Shown here one piece after another: positions 9,423-17,024 of a DNA stretch of 26,864 bases; positions within the stretch are counted from its first letter, which is position 1; each line of letters begins with the position of its first letter. The notes under the pieces are model-generated. The model searched no databases. It worked only from the letters and a program-made list of their open reading frames with translations, and was not told the origin of the DNA. The stretch comes from an uncultured Treponema sp. (GTDB lineage Bacteria; Spirochaetota; Spirochaetia; Treponematales; Treponemataceae): NCBI GenBank assembly GCA_937892225.1, contig CALAUH010000140.1, positions 1 through 26,864 of the forward strand. The letters run 5' to 3'. The position numbers and the translations under genes were made by a program.

Positions 9423-10025
9423 ATGATATTAAAGAATTTTATAGTTTTCGAAGGAATTGACGGAAGCGGGCCTTCTACCCAGGTAAACAGACTTTATAAC
9501 AGCAATAAAGAAAAATATTTTTTAACAGCAGAACCTACAGGCTTACCAACAGGTAAATTTTTAAGACAAATGCTTGGCGGTGAATTTTCAGTTGATGAAA
9601 AAACTAATGCTTTTTTATTTGCTGCAGACAGATGCGAACATATCTACGGAAAAGACGGAATTATTGAACAAATTAATAAAGGAAAAACCGTTATTAGTGA
9701 CCGATATTTCTTTTCAAGTCTTGCTTATCAGTCTAGCGGTGGTGCCAGAGAAACAGCTGAATTCGTTAATTCAAATTTTCCTTTACCAGAATATCTTTTT
9801 TATTTCGAAATAAATCCTGAAATATCATTAAAACGCGTAAATTCAAGAAATGAAAAAAAAGAAATTTACGAAAATCTGGAAAAACAAAAAAAGATTGCAT
9901 CAGAATATGAAAATGTAATAAAAAAATATGAAAATGACAAAGACTGCCAGATGAAAATAATTCGTATTGATGCAGCAAAATCTATTGAAGAAATAGAAGA
10001 AAAAATAAAATCAATTTTAGAATAA
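9423..10025 (+). CDS. tmk: Thymidylate kinase (dTMP kinase), with altered P-loop
   Basis: Tmk phosphorylates dTMP to dTDP for DNA synthesis. The 200-residue product has the family's N-terminal FEGIDGSG loop, the DRY motif (93-95) with SSLAYQ following, the nucleoside-contact region TAEPTG (35-40), and a C-terminal helix. The P-loop reads GIDGSGPSTQ: the invariant Walker-A lysine is replaced by proline at residue 17 (codon CCT). All other motifs are intact and the frame is full length, so it looks under selection. Lysines near 135 (NEKKEIYENLEKQKK) fall in the LID region. It is the first gene of a plus-strand group, 39 bp before the next gene, and divergent from tamB. Family assignment is firm; whether activity is normal is open. 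Confidence 0.9.
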   Translation: MILKNFIVFEGIDGSGPSTQVNRLYNSNKEKYFLTAEPTGLPTGKFLRQMLGGEFSVDEKTNAFLFAADRCEHIYGKDGIIEQINKGKTVISDRYFFSSLAYQSSGGARETAEFVNSNFPLPEYLFYFEINPEISLKRVNSRNEKKEIYENLEKQKKIASEYENVIKKYENDKDCQMKIIRIDAAKSIEEIEEKIKSILE

Positions 10026-10064
10026 AAAACTAAAACAGAAAAAAAAATATCCGATAAATAAAAT

Positions 10065-10679
10065 GTGAAAAAATCGGTTATTAAATTAATTTTATCTATA
10101 ATCTTATTCTCTTTACCTCTTATAAATGCCAATGCCTACATGGTTAAATATAAAGAAGATTATTACCGGTTATATCATGTTCATTATCAACAGTATCCAG
10201 ATGATTGCATGGAAAATATTTACTGGCTGGAAAAAGCAGTTCAGGCAGATTTCTGTAATCCACAGTTTGTCGATTTTAAAATAACTGATGAAAAACAATG
10301 GGAAAAATACAGATATCTTTTCCAGATGCATATTAATCTTAAATTAATAGAACAGCACATAAGACTTGGACGCACTTATGATAAATATAAAATTTATTTT
10401 TACGATGCTCCATTTAAAGAACAATATTTACGCAATTTAGATAAAGCACTTTCATGCTATAAAGCAGGTTTATATTACTGGAAAGAAGCAAAAGTCTGGT
10501 ATGAAAAAGCTAATGCGCCATCTTTCTATTTTTTAACAATCACAGCAAAACAAAACTGGGAAGATGAAAGAGAAAGAATTTTTACAGGTGAATTAGACTA
10601 TGAAAAAATGCTGAATAGAGAAATTGCAAGAATAGAAAAAAATATCAAACAACTTAACGAAATGGATGAAAAGTATTAA
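10065..10679 (+). CDS. Exported protein of unknown function, treponemal type
   Basis: I do not recognise a named family. The 204-residue product starts at GTG; an overlapping ATG two bases upstream runs into TGA at once. A signal peptide (1 to about 24, ending NANA) predicts periplasmic or surface location. The mature part is rich in aromatic residues (many Y, W and F) and strongly alpha-helical, with segments such as NLDKALSCYKAGLYYWKEAKVWYEKA (split here over about 125-150) that look like a TPR-style helix pair. The C-terminus is a charged helix. It lies between tmk and aroB, 12 bp before aroB, so it is probably co-transcribed. A conserved spirochaetal protein after tmk is plausible, but I cannot confirm it. 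Confidence 0.7.
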   Translation: MKKSVIKLILSIILFSLPLINANAYMVKYKEDYYRLYHVHYQQYPDDCMENIYWLEKAVQADFCNPQFVDFKITDEKQWEKYRYLFQMHINLKLIEQHIRLGRTYDKYKIYFYDAPFKEQYLRNLDKALSCYKAGLYYWKEAKVWYEKANAPSFYFLTITAKQNWEDERERIFTGELDYEKMLNREIARIEKNIKQLNEMDEKY

Positions 10680-10691
10680 TATATCTCTAAT

Positions 10692-11804
10692 ATGAATGAT
10701 ATATTAACAATTAACTATCCTTTTAATTCAAGTTCAGAAAATAATACAACAATTGAATTTTATCAGGAAAAACCAGATTTAATTAATATACTTAAACCTG
10801 GAAAAAATGAATCTCAGAAAAGACTTTTTATTACAGACGGAAATGTTGCAAGTCTTGAAATAATGAATGATTTTATTTCCTGTTTCGAAGATGACACTTG
10901 TGGGAATGATAAGCTCCTTATTCTCGGTTCAGGTGAACCTTACAAGAATTTTGAAAGTATAAAAACAATTATAAATCTTGCATTAGAAGGAAATTTTTCA
11001 CGTAAAGATTGTTTTATTGCAATTGGCGGTGGAGTCGTTTGTGATATTACAGCATTTGCAGCATCAATTTTTAAACGTGGAATAGAAGTTCAATTTGTAC
11101 CTACTACCCTTCTTTGTATGGTAGATGCATCTATCGGTGGAAAAACAGCAATTAACATTGAATCATATAAAAATATGATTGGAACATTCTATGCTGCATC
11201 TAAGATTTACTGCTGGCCTGAATTCATTCAATACATATCAAATGATCAGTATAAATCTGGACTAGCAGAAATTTTTAAAACTGCTGTACTTTTTGACAAT
11301 GAACTTTTTGAAACTCTTAAAAATGATTCTGAAAAAATCTTAAATCGTGACCAAAATCCAATGAATTTAATTATCAGAAAATGTGTAAAAGCAAAAGCAG
11401 AAATTGTTGAAAAAGATTTTACAGAACAAAACGAACGAAGATTATTAAATCTTGGTCATACTTTCGCACATGCCTTGGAAACAGTAATAGGTTTAGGCGC
11501 AATTACTCACGGACAGGCAGTTGCATGGGGAATTGGTCGTGCAGCTGAACTAAGTCTTAAAAAAGGATACTGTCTTGAAAATTTTAGAAATTCAATTTTT
11601 GAAATTTTACAAATCTACGAATGGAATACCGAAGCAATTCCTGAACAGGTAAGAGGCGGCGGATTTGGAGAAAGAATTTTATCTATTATGCATAAAGATA
11701 AAAAAAATACAAATGATAAAATCACTTTGATTTTACCTAAAAATATAAATGACATAATAATTGAACAAACAGATGATAAAGACATTCTTTCAATTTTAAA
11801 ATAA
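10692..11804 (+). CDS. aroB: 3-dehydroquinate synthase
   Basis: AroB converts DAHP to 3-dehydroquinate, the second step of the shikimate pathway to aromatic amino acids and folate precursors, using NAD and a divalent metal. The 370-residue product shows the NAD-binding IGGGVVCD (111-118), the conserved FVPTTLLCMVDASIGGKTAIN block (136-155), and metal ligands E193 (GLAEIFK), H256 (LGHTFAHALE) and H273 (ITHGQAVAWG). Length fits the family. The N-terminus (about 1-45) is weakly conserved. No other aro gene lies nearby, so the pathway is presumably scattered. It sits 12 bp after an exported-protein gene and 15 bp before the cysteine desulfurase, in a likely operon. Confidence 0.95.
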   Translation: MNDILTINYPFNSSSENNTTIEFYQEKPDLINILKPGKNESQKRLFITDGNVASLEIMNDFISCFEDDTCGNDKLLILGSGEPYKNFESIKTIINLALEGNFSRKDCFIAIGGGVVCDITAFAASIFKRGIEVQFVPTTLLCMVDASIGGKTAINIESYKNMIGTFYAASKIYCWPEFIQYISNDQYKSGLAEIFKTAVLFDNELFETLKNDSEKILNRDQNPMNLIIRKCVKAKAEIVEKDFTEQNERRLLNLGHTFAHALETVIGLGAITHGQAVAWGIGRAAELSLKKGYCLENFRNSIFEILQIYEWNTEAIPEQVRGGGFGERILSIMHKDKKNTNDKITLILPKNINDIIIEQTDDKDILSILK

Positions 11805-11819
11805 AACTCGGAATAAAAA

Positions 11820-12983
11820 ATGATTGATATAAACAAATATTTTGACTGGGCTGCGACAAGTCCGATAGATAAAGAAATTTTACAGAAAGCAGTTGATATT
11901 ACTAGTGAAAATTGGGCAAATCCTTCAAGTACACATGAATGTGGAAAACAGGCAAAAAAAATTTTAGAAGAAGCACGTGAACGATGTGCAAAAGCTTTAA
12001 ACGTAAAAACTGATACAATTTATTTTACATCAGGCGGAACAGAAGGAGATCAGATTCCAATTTTAAGTATGCTTGCAAAACCTTCTAAAGGGACAGTCTT
12101 AATAAGTTCAATAGAACATCCAGCAATTAGAGAACAGGCAAATGCTTTATCAAAATGCGGCTGGAACGTTGTTTCATTACCATCAGATAATCTTGGTATA
12201 ATAACACCGGAAACTGTAGAAAAACATTTAACTCAAGATACAATGCTTGTTTGTATAATGGCTGTAAATAATGAAACAGGAATTATTCAACCTGTTTACG
12301 AAATTGCAGACGTAATTAAAAACTGGGCAAAAGATAAACGAAAACCAAAGCTGCATATTGATTGTGTTCAGGCCGCCGGTAAAATTCCACTGAATCTTTC
12401 TTATGAAGGAATTGACAGTGCAAGTTTAAGTTCACACAAAATCTGCGGACCTAGAGGAATTGGAATTTTTTATTCAAAAGATAAATTCGAACCTTTTTTA
12501 AAAGGCGGCGGACAGGAAAATGGAATTAGAAGCGGAACTGAAAATGTTCTAGGAGCCCTTGCTTTTTCTTACTGTCTTGAAAAATATTATATAAATCAGA
12601 CAGAAAATGATTTTTACAGAAATTACAGCAGAATATGTAATGATTTTGTAAAAGAACTTTCTAATCTTAAAGGATGTACAATCATACCGGAAGGAAGATT
12701 AACATCACCACAATTATTCTCTCCTTTTGTAGTACAGGCTGCATTTAAAAACATTCCTGGAAACGTTATGCTTCGTGCTTTAGATTCAAAAGGGATTTAT
12801 ATTTCTACAGGAAGCGCATGTTCTTCCAAAAAAAATTCACGGCCAGTTTTAGAAGCAATGCATGTCGATTCTTCATTAAGAGAAACTTCTGTAAGGTTCA
12901 GTTTTGGGCCTTTAACAACAGAAGAAGCTGTTAAAAATTTATTAAAAGAAGTAAGTGATGTAAATTCAACTTTTAATAAATAA
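11820..12983 (+). CDS. Cysteine desulfurase, NifS/IscS-like
   Basis: This PLP enzyme takes sulfur from cysteine to supply Fe-S cluster assembly or tRNA thiolation. Aspartate-aminotransferase fold-type I features are clear: the YFDWAATSP N-terminus, SGGTEGD (71-77), H100 (SSIEHPA) stacking on PLP, NNETG (150-154), HIDCVQA (179-185) with D181, and the Schiff-base lysine K207 (SSHKICGPRG). The sulfur-accepting C334 is in STGSACSS. The 387-residue length and long C-terminal loop fit the NifS/IscS group rather than SufS. No IscU, IscA or MnmA/ThiI neighbour is present, so the sulfur acceptor cannot be named. It is the last gene before the next promoter. Confidence 0.92.
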   Translation: MIDINKYFDWAATSPIDKEILQKAVDITSENWANPSSTHECGKQAKKILEEARERCAKALNVKTDTIYFTSGGTEGDQIPILSMLAKPSKGTVLISSIEHPAIREQANALSKCGWNVVSLPSDNLGIITPETVEKHLTQDTMLVCIMAVNNETGIIQPVYEIADVIKNWAKDKRKPKLHIDCVQAAGKIPLNLSYEGIDSASLSSHKICGPRGIGIFYSKDKFEPFLKGGGQENGIRSGTENVLGALAFSYCLEKYYINQTENDFYRNYSRICNDFVKELSNLKGCTIIPEGRLTSPQLFSPFVVQAAFKNIPGNVMLRALDSKGIYISTGSACSSKKNSRPVLEAMHVDSSLRETSVRFSFGPLTTEEAVKNLLKEVSDVNSTFNK

Positions 12984-12989
12984 AACTTC

Positions 12990-13018
12990 TTGAAAATAAA
13001 TATTTAATATGTTATTTT
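12990..13018 (+). promoter_or_regulatory. Sigma-70-type promoter for the PUR-domain gene
   Basis: TTGAAA at 12990-12995 and TATTTT at 13013-13018 are separated by 17 bases, in the 70-bp gap after the cysteine desulfurase. Transcription would begin near 13025, giving a leader of about 29 bases with the Shine-Dalgarno GGGAG at 13043-13047. A start here also rules out translation from the GTG at 13024. Confidence 0.6.
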
Positions 13019-13053
13019 TTTAAGTGATTAATATTTTATTATGGGAGCACGAA

Positions 13054-13455
13054 ATGGGCGCTAGAGGTGAACTTTTTACTACTCAAGTCTATCTTGATAA
13101 TCGTTCTTATTTTTTTAATGTTAAAGAAAATAGAACCGGAGACGTTTTCCTTCAAATAGTAGAAAGTAAAAATAGAGATGGTACAGAACAAGACAGACAT
13201 CAGATAGCAATCTTTGCAGATGATATGCAGAAATTTTTACAGGGAATGGAAAAATCTTTAGAATTCGTTGAAAAAGATAGAAAGTCCAGACAAAAAGCTG
13301 CTAAAGAAAAGAAAGCTGCTAAAGAAGCAAAGTACGGTTCAAATAAAAAGAAATACGTTGTTAAACAGGACAAAAAATCTGAAGAAGTAAAAAAGACTGG
13401 TAGAATTCATGTTGTCAGCAAAAAAACAACTGAAGAAACAGAAGAAAACAACTAG
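13054..13455 (+). CDS. PUR-domain nucleic-acid-binding protein (BpuR/DUF3276 family)
   Basis: Borrelia BpuR and relatives bind single- and double-stranded DNA and RNA and modulate gene expression. The 133-residue product begins MGARGELFT and carries the diagnostic SYFFNVKENRTGDVFLQIVE block (about 18-37) followed by an amphipathic helix, forming one PUR repeat (about 1-74) that would dimerise. A lysine/alanine-rich tail (75-133) probably adds nonspecific nucleic-acid contacts. The frame extends upstream to a GTG at 13024. I chose ATG 13054 because GGGAG lies 6 bases before it, the family starts with MG.RGE, and the promoter puts the transcript start near 13025. The stop shares a CTAG palindrome with the stop of convergent rnhB. 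Confidence 0.88.
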   Translation: MGARGELFTTQVYLDNRSYFFNVKENRTGDVFLQIVESKNRDGTEQDRHQIAIFADDMQKFLQGMEKSLEFVEKDRKSRQKAAKEKKAAKEAKYGSNKKKYVVKQDKKSEEVKKTGRIHVVSKKTTEETEENN

Positions 13456-14045
13456 TATTTAAAAGACAATCTTTGAATTGGAGATGGTCCAATTTTATTA
13501 CAAATTTCTTTATGATCCCGAGTTGGATATCCTTTATGTTTTGCATATCCATATTCGGGATATTTTTTATCCATTTCTATCATGATTCTGTCCCTGCATG
13601 TTTTAGCAAGAATAGATGCTGCCATTACAGGAAAATATTTACCGTCAGCTTTAGGTTCAGCAATACATTCAATTGGAACATCCGGACATCTATTCCCATC
13701 TGTAATTCCAGCTAATTTATAAGAATCAATATTATTATTTTTAAGCCAGTCTTTTAATTTAACATTCATATTATCAAAAGCAATTTTCATAGCAAGCATA
13801 CTGGCTTCTAAAATATTAATTCTATCTATTGTAGCATTATCAACAAGACCAATTCCCCATACAGCTTTTTCTTTAATAATTACTTCTGCTGTTTCCCTTT
13901 TTTTTTCAGAAAGTTTTTTTGAATCATTTAAAATTTCAAAAGGAAAATCATCCGGTAAAATAACACATGCGGCACTTACAGGTCCTGCCAGCGGGCCTCG
14001 TCCTGCTTCATCAAAACCAACGCTAAGAATCTTTGTTTCCATCAT
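13452..14045 (-). CDS. rnhB: Ribonuclease HII
   Basis: RNase HII cuts the RNA strand of RNA-DNA hybrids and removes single ribonucleotides from DNA. The 197-residue product has the signature GFDEAGRGPLAGPV with D12 and E13, then LNDSKKLS (39-46), D116 in ITDGN, D134 in KADGKYFPVMAASILAK, and the C-terminal YGYAKHKGYPT substrate block. All four catalytic carboxylates are present and the length is normal. Two ATGs in a row occur at the start; the first directly follows the TAA of the phosphoribosyltransferase gene (zero spacing). Last gene of the clpC-to-rnhB run; its stop overlaps the convergent PUR gene by 3 bases. Confidence 0.96.
   Translation of the reverse strand: MMETKILSVGFDEAGRGPLAGPVSAACVILPDDFPFEILNDSKKLSEKKRETAEVIIKEKAVWGIGLVDNATIDRINILEASMLAMKIAFDNMNVKLKDWLKNNNIDSYKLAGITDGNRCPDVPIECIAEPKADGKYFPVMAASILAKTCRDRIMIEMDKKYPEYGYAKHKGYPTRDHKEICNKIGPSPIQRLSFKY
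13460..13499. terminator. Possible weak hairpin terminator at the convergent gene ends
   Basis: A perfect 7-bp stem AATTGGA/TCCAATT with a 5-base loop lies at 13476-13494, 20 bases after the PUR-gene stop, followed by TTATTA. A shorter AAAGA/TCTTT stem is at 13461-13474. Both lie inside the 3' end of rnhB, and the stems are AT-rich, so this may be coincidence. No other terminator fits in the zero-length convergent gap. Confidence 0.3.
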
Positions 14046-14663
14046 TTATAAACCTAAAAATGGATCTAATACATCTTTTAATTCAGGATCTGCATCAAAA
14101 TAATATTTTTTCAATTCTTCTTTTGTAAGTCCAACTAATTCATGACTTAAATAATGAATCCATCTGTTTTCTTCTGGTGAATTAATTTCAAATTTTCTAC
14201 AGTAATAATCCGGTTGAATTGGAAGCTGTTCTTTATAATATGTAAAATATTTGTAATCATGAACAACAACTTTTATATCATCACGGGGAATTCCTCTTGA
14301 ATTCATTAAAGTTTCTACAAGTGAATTAATTGTTCTTCCAGAATCAAAAATATCATCAACAAGTAAAATTTTATCACCTGGACGTAAATTTTCAGGAGGA
14401 TAAGTCCATCCGTCAATAAAAACTTTAGTATGTTGAGCTACATCTGAATATGAACGGGCAACAACCCCTGCATATAAAACCGGATGAAATTTATTTATAC
14501 GACAGATAATCTTAAAATATTCGCTGATTACATTTGCCATATAAGCTCCACCACGCAATGAACAATAAATTACATCTGGAACAAAACCGTCTTTATAAAT
14601 TTTATTTGCAAGTTTTAATGCATTATTTCTAACTGTTTCATAAGGTAAAAATTCTTTTATCAT
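14046..14663 (-). CDS. Purine-type phosphoribosyltransferase (hypoxanthine/xanthine-guanine class)
   Basis: Type I PRTases join a nucleobase to PRPP. The 205-residue product has the PRPP-binding motif ILLVDDIFDSGRTI (99-112), with the two acidic residues D103-D104, and the pyrophosphate loop CSLRGGA (34-40). The flanking hood sequence resembles xanthine-guanine or hypoxanthine PRTases more than uracil or orotate PRTases. The C-terminus (about 165-205) is longer than in E. coli Gpt. The base cannot be named from sequence alone. A strong GGAGG lies 6 bases before ATG, and the gene is 18 bp after the ABC ATPase and directly abuts rnhB. Its role is most likely purine salvage. Confidence 0.8.
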   Translation of the reverse strand: MIKEFLPYETVRNNALKLANKIYKDGFVPDVIYCSLRGGAYMANVISEYFKIICRINKFHPVLYAGVVARSYSDVAQHTKVFIDGWTYPPENLRPGDKILLVDDIFDSGRTINSLVETLMNSRGIPRDDIKVVVHDYKYFTYYKEQLPIQPDYYCRKFEINSPEENRWIHYLSHELVGLTKEELKKYYFDADPELKDVLDPFLGL

Positions 14664-14681
14664 TTATGCCTCCAAAAGTTT

Positions 14682-15308
14682 TTATTCTGAAATAAAATCT
14701 TTTTCTGTAAGAATATTATCTGTTAAATATTTTAATTCATCAATATTATGACTTACAATTATACAACTTCTATTCTGCAGTTCAACTATTTCTTTAGTTA
14801 ATGCTAATAATTTTTTTGTTTTTTCTTTATCTTGTGATTGAAACGGTTCGTCCATTAATAAAACATTCGATGGATAAACAAAAGCTCTGGCTATTGAAAC
14901 CCTCTGCTTTTCTCCTCCGCTTAATTTTGTAACATTATTATTTATTTTGCCTTCTAAATCCACTGATTTTAAAATTTCAGTTGCTTTATCCTTTGATTCA
15001 TTTTTTGTATAAATATTTTCTAAAGCAAGCGTAACATTTTTTAAAACATTACAATCAGATATTAATCTGGGTTCCTGAAATACATAAGAGATTTTTATAT
15101 CATCAGATTTGATTATAGTTCCATTAATTTTAAGATTACTTTCTTTTTTATTTGTATCAGCAATATAATTTAATAAAGTTGTTTTACCTTTTCCAGTTGG
15201 TGCATAAATTCCAATTATTTCTTTTTCATTTAAAGTCAAATTAAAGTTTTTAAAAAGAATATTTTCATTTTGAGTAATATTTAAATTTTCAATTCTAATT
15301 AATTCCAT
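14682..15308 (-). CDS. ABC importer ATPase, SsuB/TauB/ThiZ-like
   Basis: This is the ATP-hydrolysing subunit of the adjoining importer. The 208-residue product has Walker A APTGKGKTT (36-44), with alanine at the usual first glycine; Q-loop FQEPRL (77-82); signature LSGGEKQ (129-135); Walker B VLLMDEPF (149-156); and an H-loop SHN. The D-loop is QSQD where SALD is usual. It is about 40 residues shorter than SsuB or TauB, lacking the C-terminal part. The start overlaps the permease stop as TAATG. The family fits nitrate/sulfonate/taurine or pyrimidine-precursor uptake, but the substrate is unknown. Confidence 0.88.
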   Translation of the reverse strand: MELIRIENLNITQNENILFKNFNLTLNEKEIIGIYAPTGKGKTTLLNYIADTNKKESNLKINGTIIKSDDIKISYVFQEPRLISDCNVLKNVTLALENIYTKNESKDKATEILKSVDLEGKINNNVTKLSGGEKQRVSIARAFVYPSNVLLMDEPFQSQDKEKTKKLLALTKEIVELQNRSCIIVSHNIDELKYLTDNILTEKDFISE

Positions 15309-16060
15309 TATTTTCTCTTTAATATTATTTTATTTATTACAACTTCAAATATTCTTTCCAGAATAAAACTTATTAGGATTAAAATTAAAGTTTCTGCAAT
15401 TACGTTTGATGTTTCAAGATGATAATTATCCTGCTGCATTATTGTTCCCAAAGCTCGTTTTGGTAAACTTATGATTTCGCCTGCAATTACAACTTTCCAA
15501 GTTAATCCAAAAACAGAAAGTGATCCTGTAAAAAAATATGGAACTGCATTTGGAATCTTTATATATTTTAAAATCTGTATTTTTGAAAAATTAAAAACTT
15601 TCGACATTTGAAGCAGATTTTCATCACAAGAAGAAAATCCGGAAGTTACCGATGTTATCATAATTGGTAAAGTCATTAATACTGAAACAAAGACTGGAAC
15701 TGTAGAAGATTTAAACCAGAATAAAGTGATTAAAATAATTGATAAAACCGGAGTAACTCTAATTATGGATAATGGTAATTTTACAAAGTCTTTTATAAAA
15801 TCATTTACACCGGCTAAAAATCCGATTAAAGTTCCTAGAATTACTGATATTAAAAAAGAAACTAAGACACGCACAAAAGTATACAAAAAATTTAACCAGA
15901 AACTTTTTTTTAAACTAAGTTTTATAATGGATTTAAAAACTAAAATCGGGCCAGGTAATATTAAAGATGATTTTATTACTTTAGATAAAATTATCCAAAG
16001 TAATAAAATAAAAAATAATGAACTTAAATATGCAATATTCTTTTTTATTTTTTTATTCAT
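15308..16060 (-). CDS. ABC importer permease, SsuC/TauC/ThiX-like
   Basis: This is the membrane channel subunit of the importer. The 250-residue product has about six hydrophobic helices, beginning with AYLSSLFFILLLWIILSKV after a very basic N-terminus (MNKKIKKN). The cytoplasmic coupling EAA-like motif (GEIISLPKRALGTIMQQ, about 193-209) contacts the ATPase. The LILPGPILVFKSI segment near 33-45 is typical of BPD_transp_1 proteins in the sulfonate/taurine/nitrate group. It starts 7 bp after the binding-protein stop and overlaps the ATPase start, so all three subunits are co-expressed. Confidence 0.9.
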   Translation of the reverse strand: MNKKIKKNIAYLSSLFFILLLWIILSKVIKSSLILPGPILVFKSIIKLSLKKSFWLNFLYTFVRVLVSFLISVILGTLIGFLAGVNDFIKDFVKLPLSIIRVTPVLSIILITLFWFKSSTVPVFVSVLMTLPIMITSVTSGFSSCDENLLQMSKVFNFSKIQILKYIKIPNAVPYFFTGSLSVFGLTWKVVIAGEIISLPKRALGTIMQQDNYHLETSNVIAETLILILISFILERIFEVVINKIILKRK

Positions 16061-16067
16061 TTTCTAA

Positions 16068-17024
16068 CTATAACGACAGATAAAATCCTTCGTCTGGAAG
16101 TTTATTACCAATTGATTCAGGATTATTTTGAATAAAAATATTTAATAATTCTTCAAGTTTTGCTTTTGAATCTTTTGATTTTACAAAAACATAATTTGAA
16201 ACAGGAATTGCTTTATTTACAATATCTGCAGCTAAACCTAATTCAACATTTTCACAAATAATTCCAGCAAGTTTTGGATTTTTTATTGTCCATTTATAAG
16301 ATTTTTCATATTGAACTAAAAAAGCATCTAATATTTCTCTATGATTTAATGCAAATTCCTGAGTACAAACCATTACAGTAAACGGATAAATTTCTTTTTC
16401 ACCTTTAATAGTTGAATATATTTTCTGAAAATCTATTGGTTTTTGAACATCTTTAGATTTAGTCATTGCAATTGTTGAAAAAGGTTCTGGAACTACAGCA
16501 TATTCAATTTTACCCGAAATTAATTCTGCAACTAATTGGGCAGTAGGAATAGAAAAATCTAAAGTTACTCCATTAGATGTATCCTGTTCAATATCATTTT
16601 CTTTTAAAAGATATCTGAACATATATTCAGGTGTTGCCCCCTGTCCTGCTACATAAACTTTTTTTCCTTTTAAATCATAAATTGATTTTACAGATTTATC
16701 TTTAGTTATAAGTGAAATATTTCCATTTCCAGTTATGGCACAACATACAATCGAATTATTAGTTGAATTGTAAACTTTTGCAGCAACATTTACAGGTAAA
16801 AAACCTACATCAATTTCTTTTTTAATTAATTTTGGTAATAAAGCCTGTGCATCAGCAAATTTTTCAAAACTTAATTTTGCATTTTTTATTTTCTTTGTAT
16901 TTTGCATCATATTTGCGACAGGAATACAACTAGGACCGTTCAATACACCGACTCTAATTTCTTCCGCATTACAAATACTAAAAAGTGCACAACAGGAAAG
17001 CAAAATCAAAAATATTTTTTTCAT
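16068..17024 (-). CDS. ABC importer substrate-binding protein, NMT1/SsuA-like
   Basis: This is the periplasmic receptor of the importer. The 318-residue product has a signal peptide (1-20, ending CNA) and a two-lobed NMT1/THI5-like fold. Supporting segments are VGVLNGPSCIPVANMM near the N-terminus, DVGFLPVNVAAKVY, SIYDLKGKKVYVAGQGATPEYMF, and EYAVVPEPFSTIA. This group binds small organics such as sulfonates, or thiamine-pathway pyrimidines (HMP/FAMP). Neither a thiamine gene nor a TPP riboswitch is nearby, so the ligand is not assigned. Its ATG overlaps the clpC stop (ATGA), so it appears translationally coupled to the chaperone gene. Confidence 0.88.
   Translation of the reverse strand: MKKIFLILLSCCALFSICNAEEIRVGVLNGPSCIPVANMMQNTKKIKNAKLSFEKFADAQALLPKLIKKEIDVGFLPVNVAAKVYNSTNNSIVCCAITGNGNISLITKDKSVKSIYDLKGKKVYVAGQGATPEYMFRYLLKENDIEQDTSNGVTLDFSIPTAQLVAELISGKIEYAVVPEPFSTIAMTKSKDVQKPIDFQKIYSTIKGEKEIYPFTVMVCTQEFALNHREILDAFLVQYEKSYKWTIKNPKLAGIICENVELGLAADIVNKAIPVSNYVFVKSKDSKAKLEELLNIFIQNNPESIGNKLPDEGFYLSL

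Noticed and set aside
9866..10132. Minus-strand frames under tmk and the exported-protein gene
   Set aside because: Phe/Ile/Ser-rich translations are the expected reverse of lysine-rich AT-rich coding sequence; no start signal or homology.
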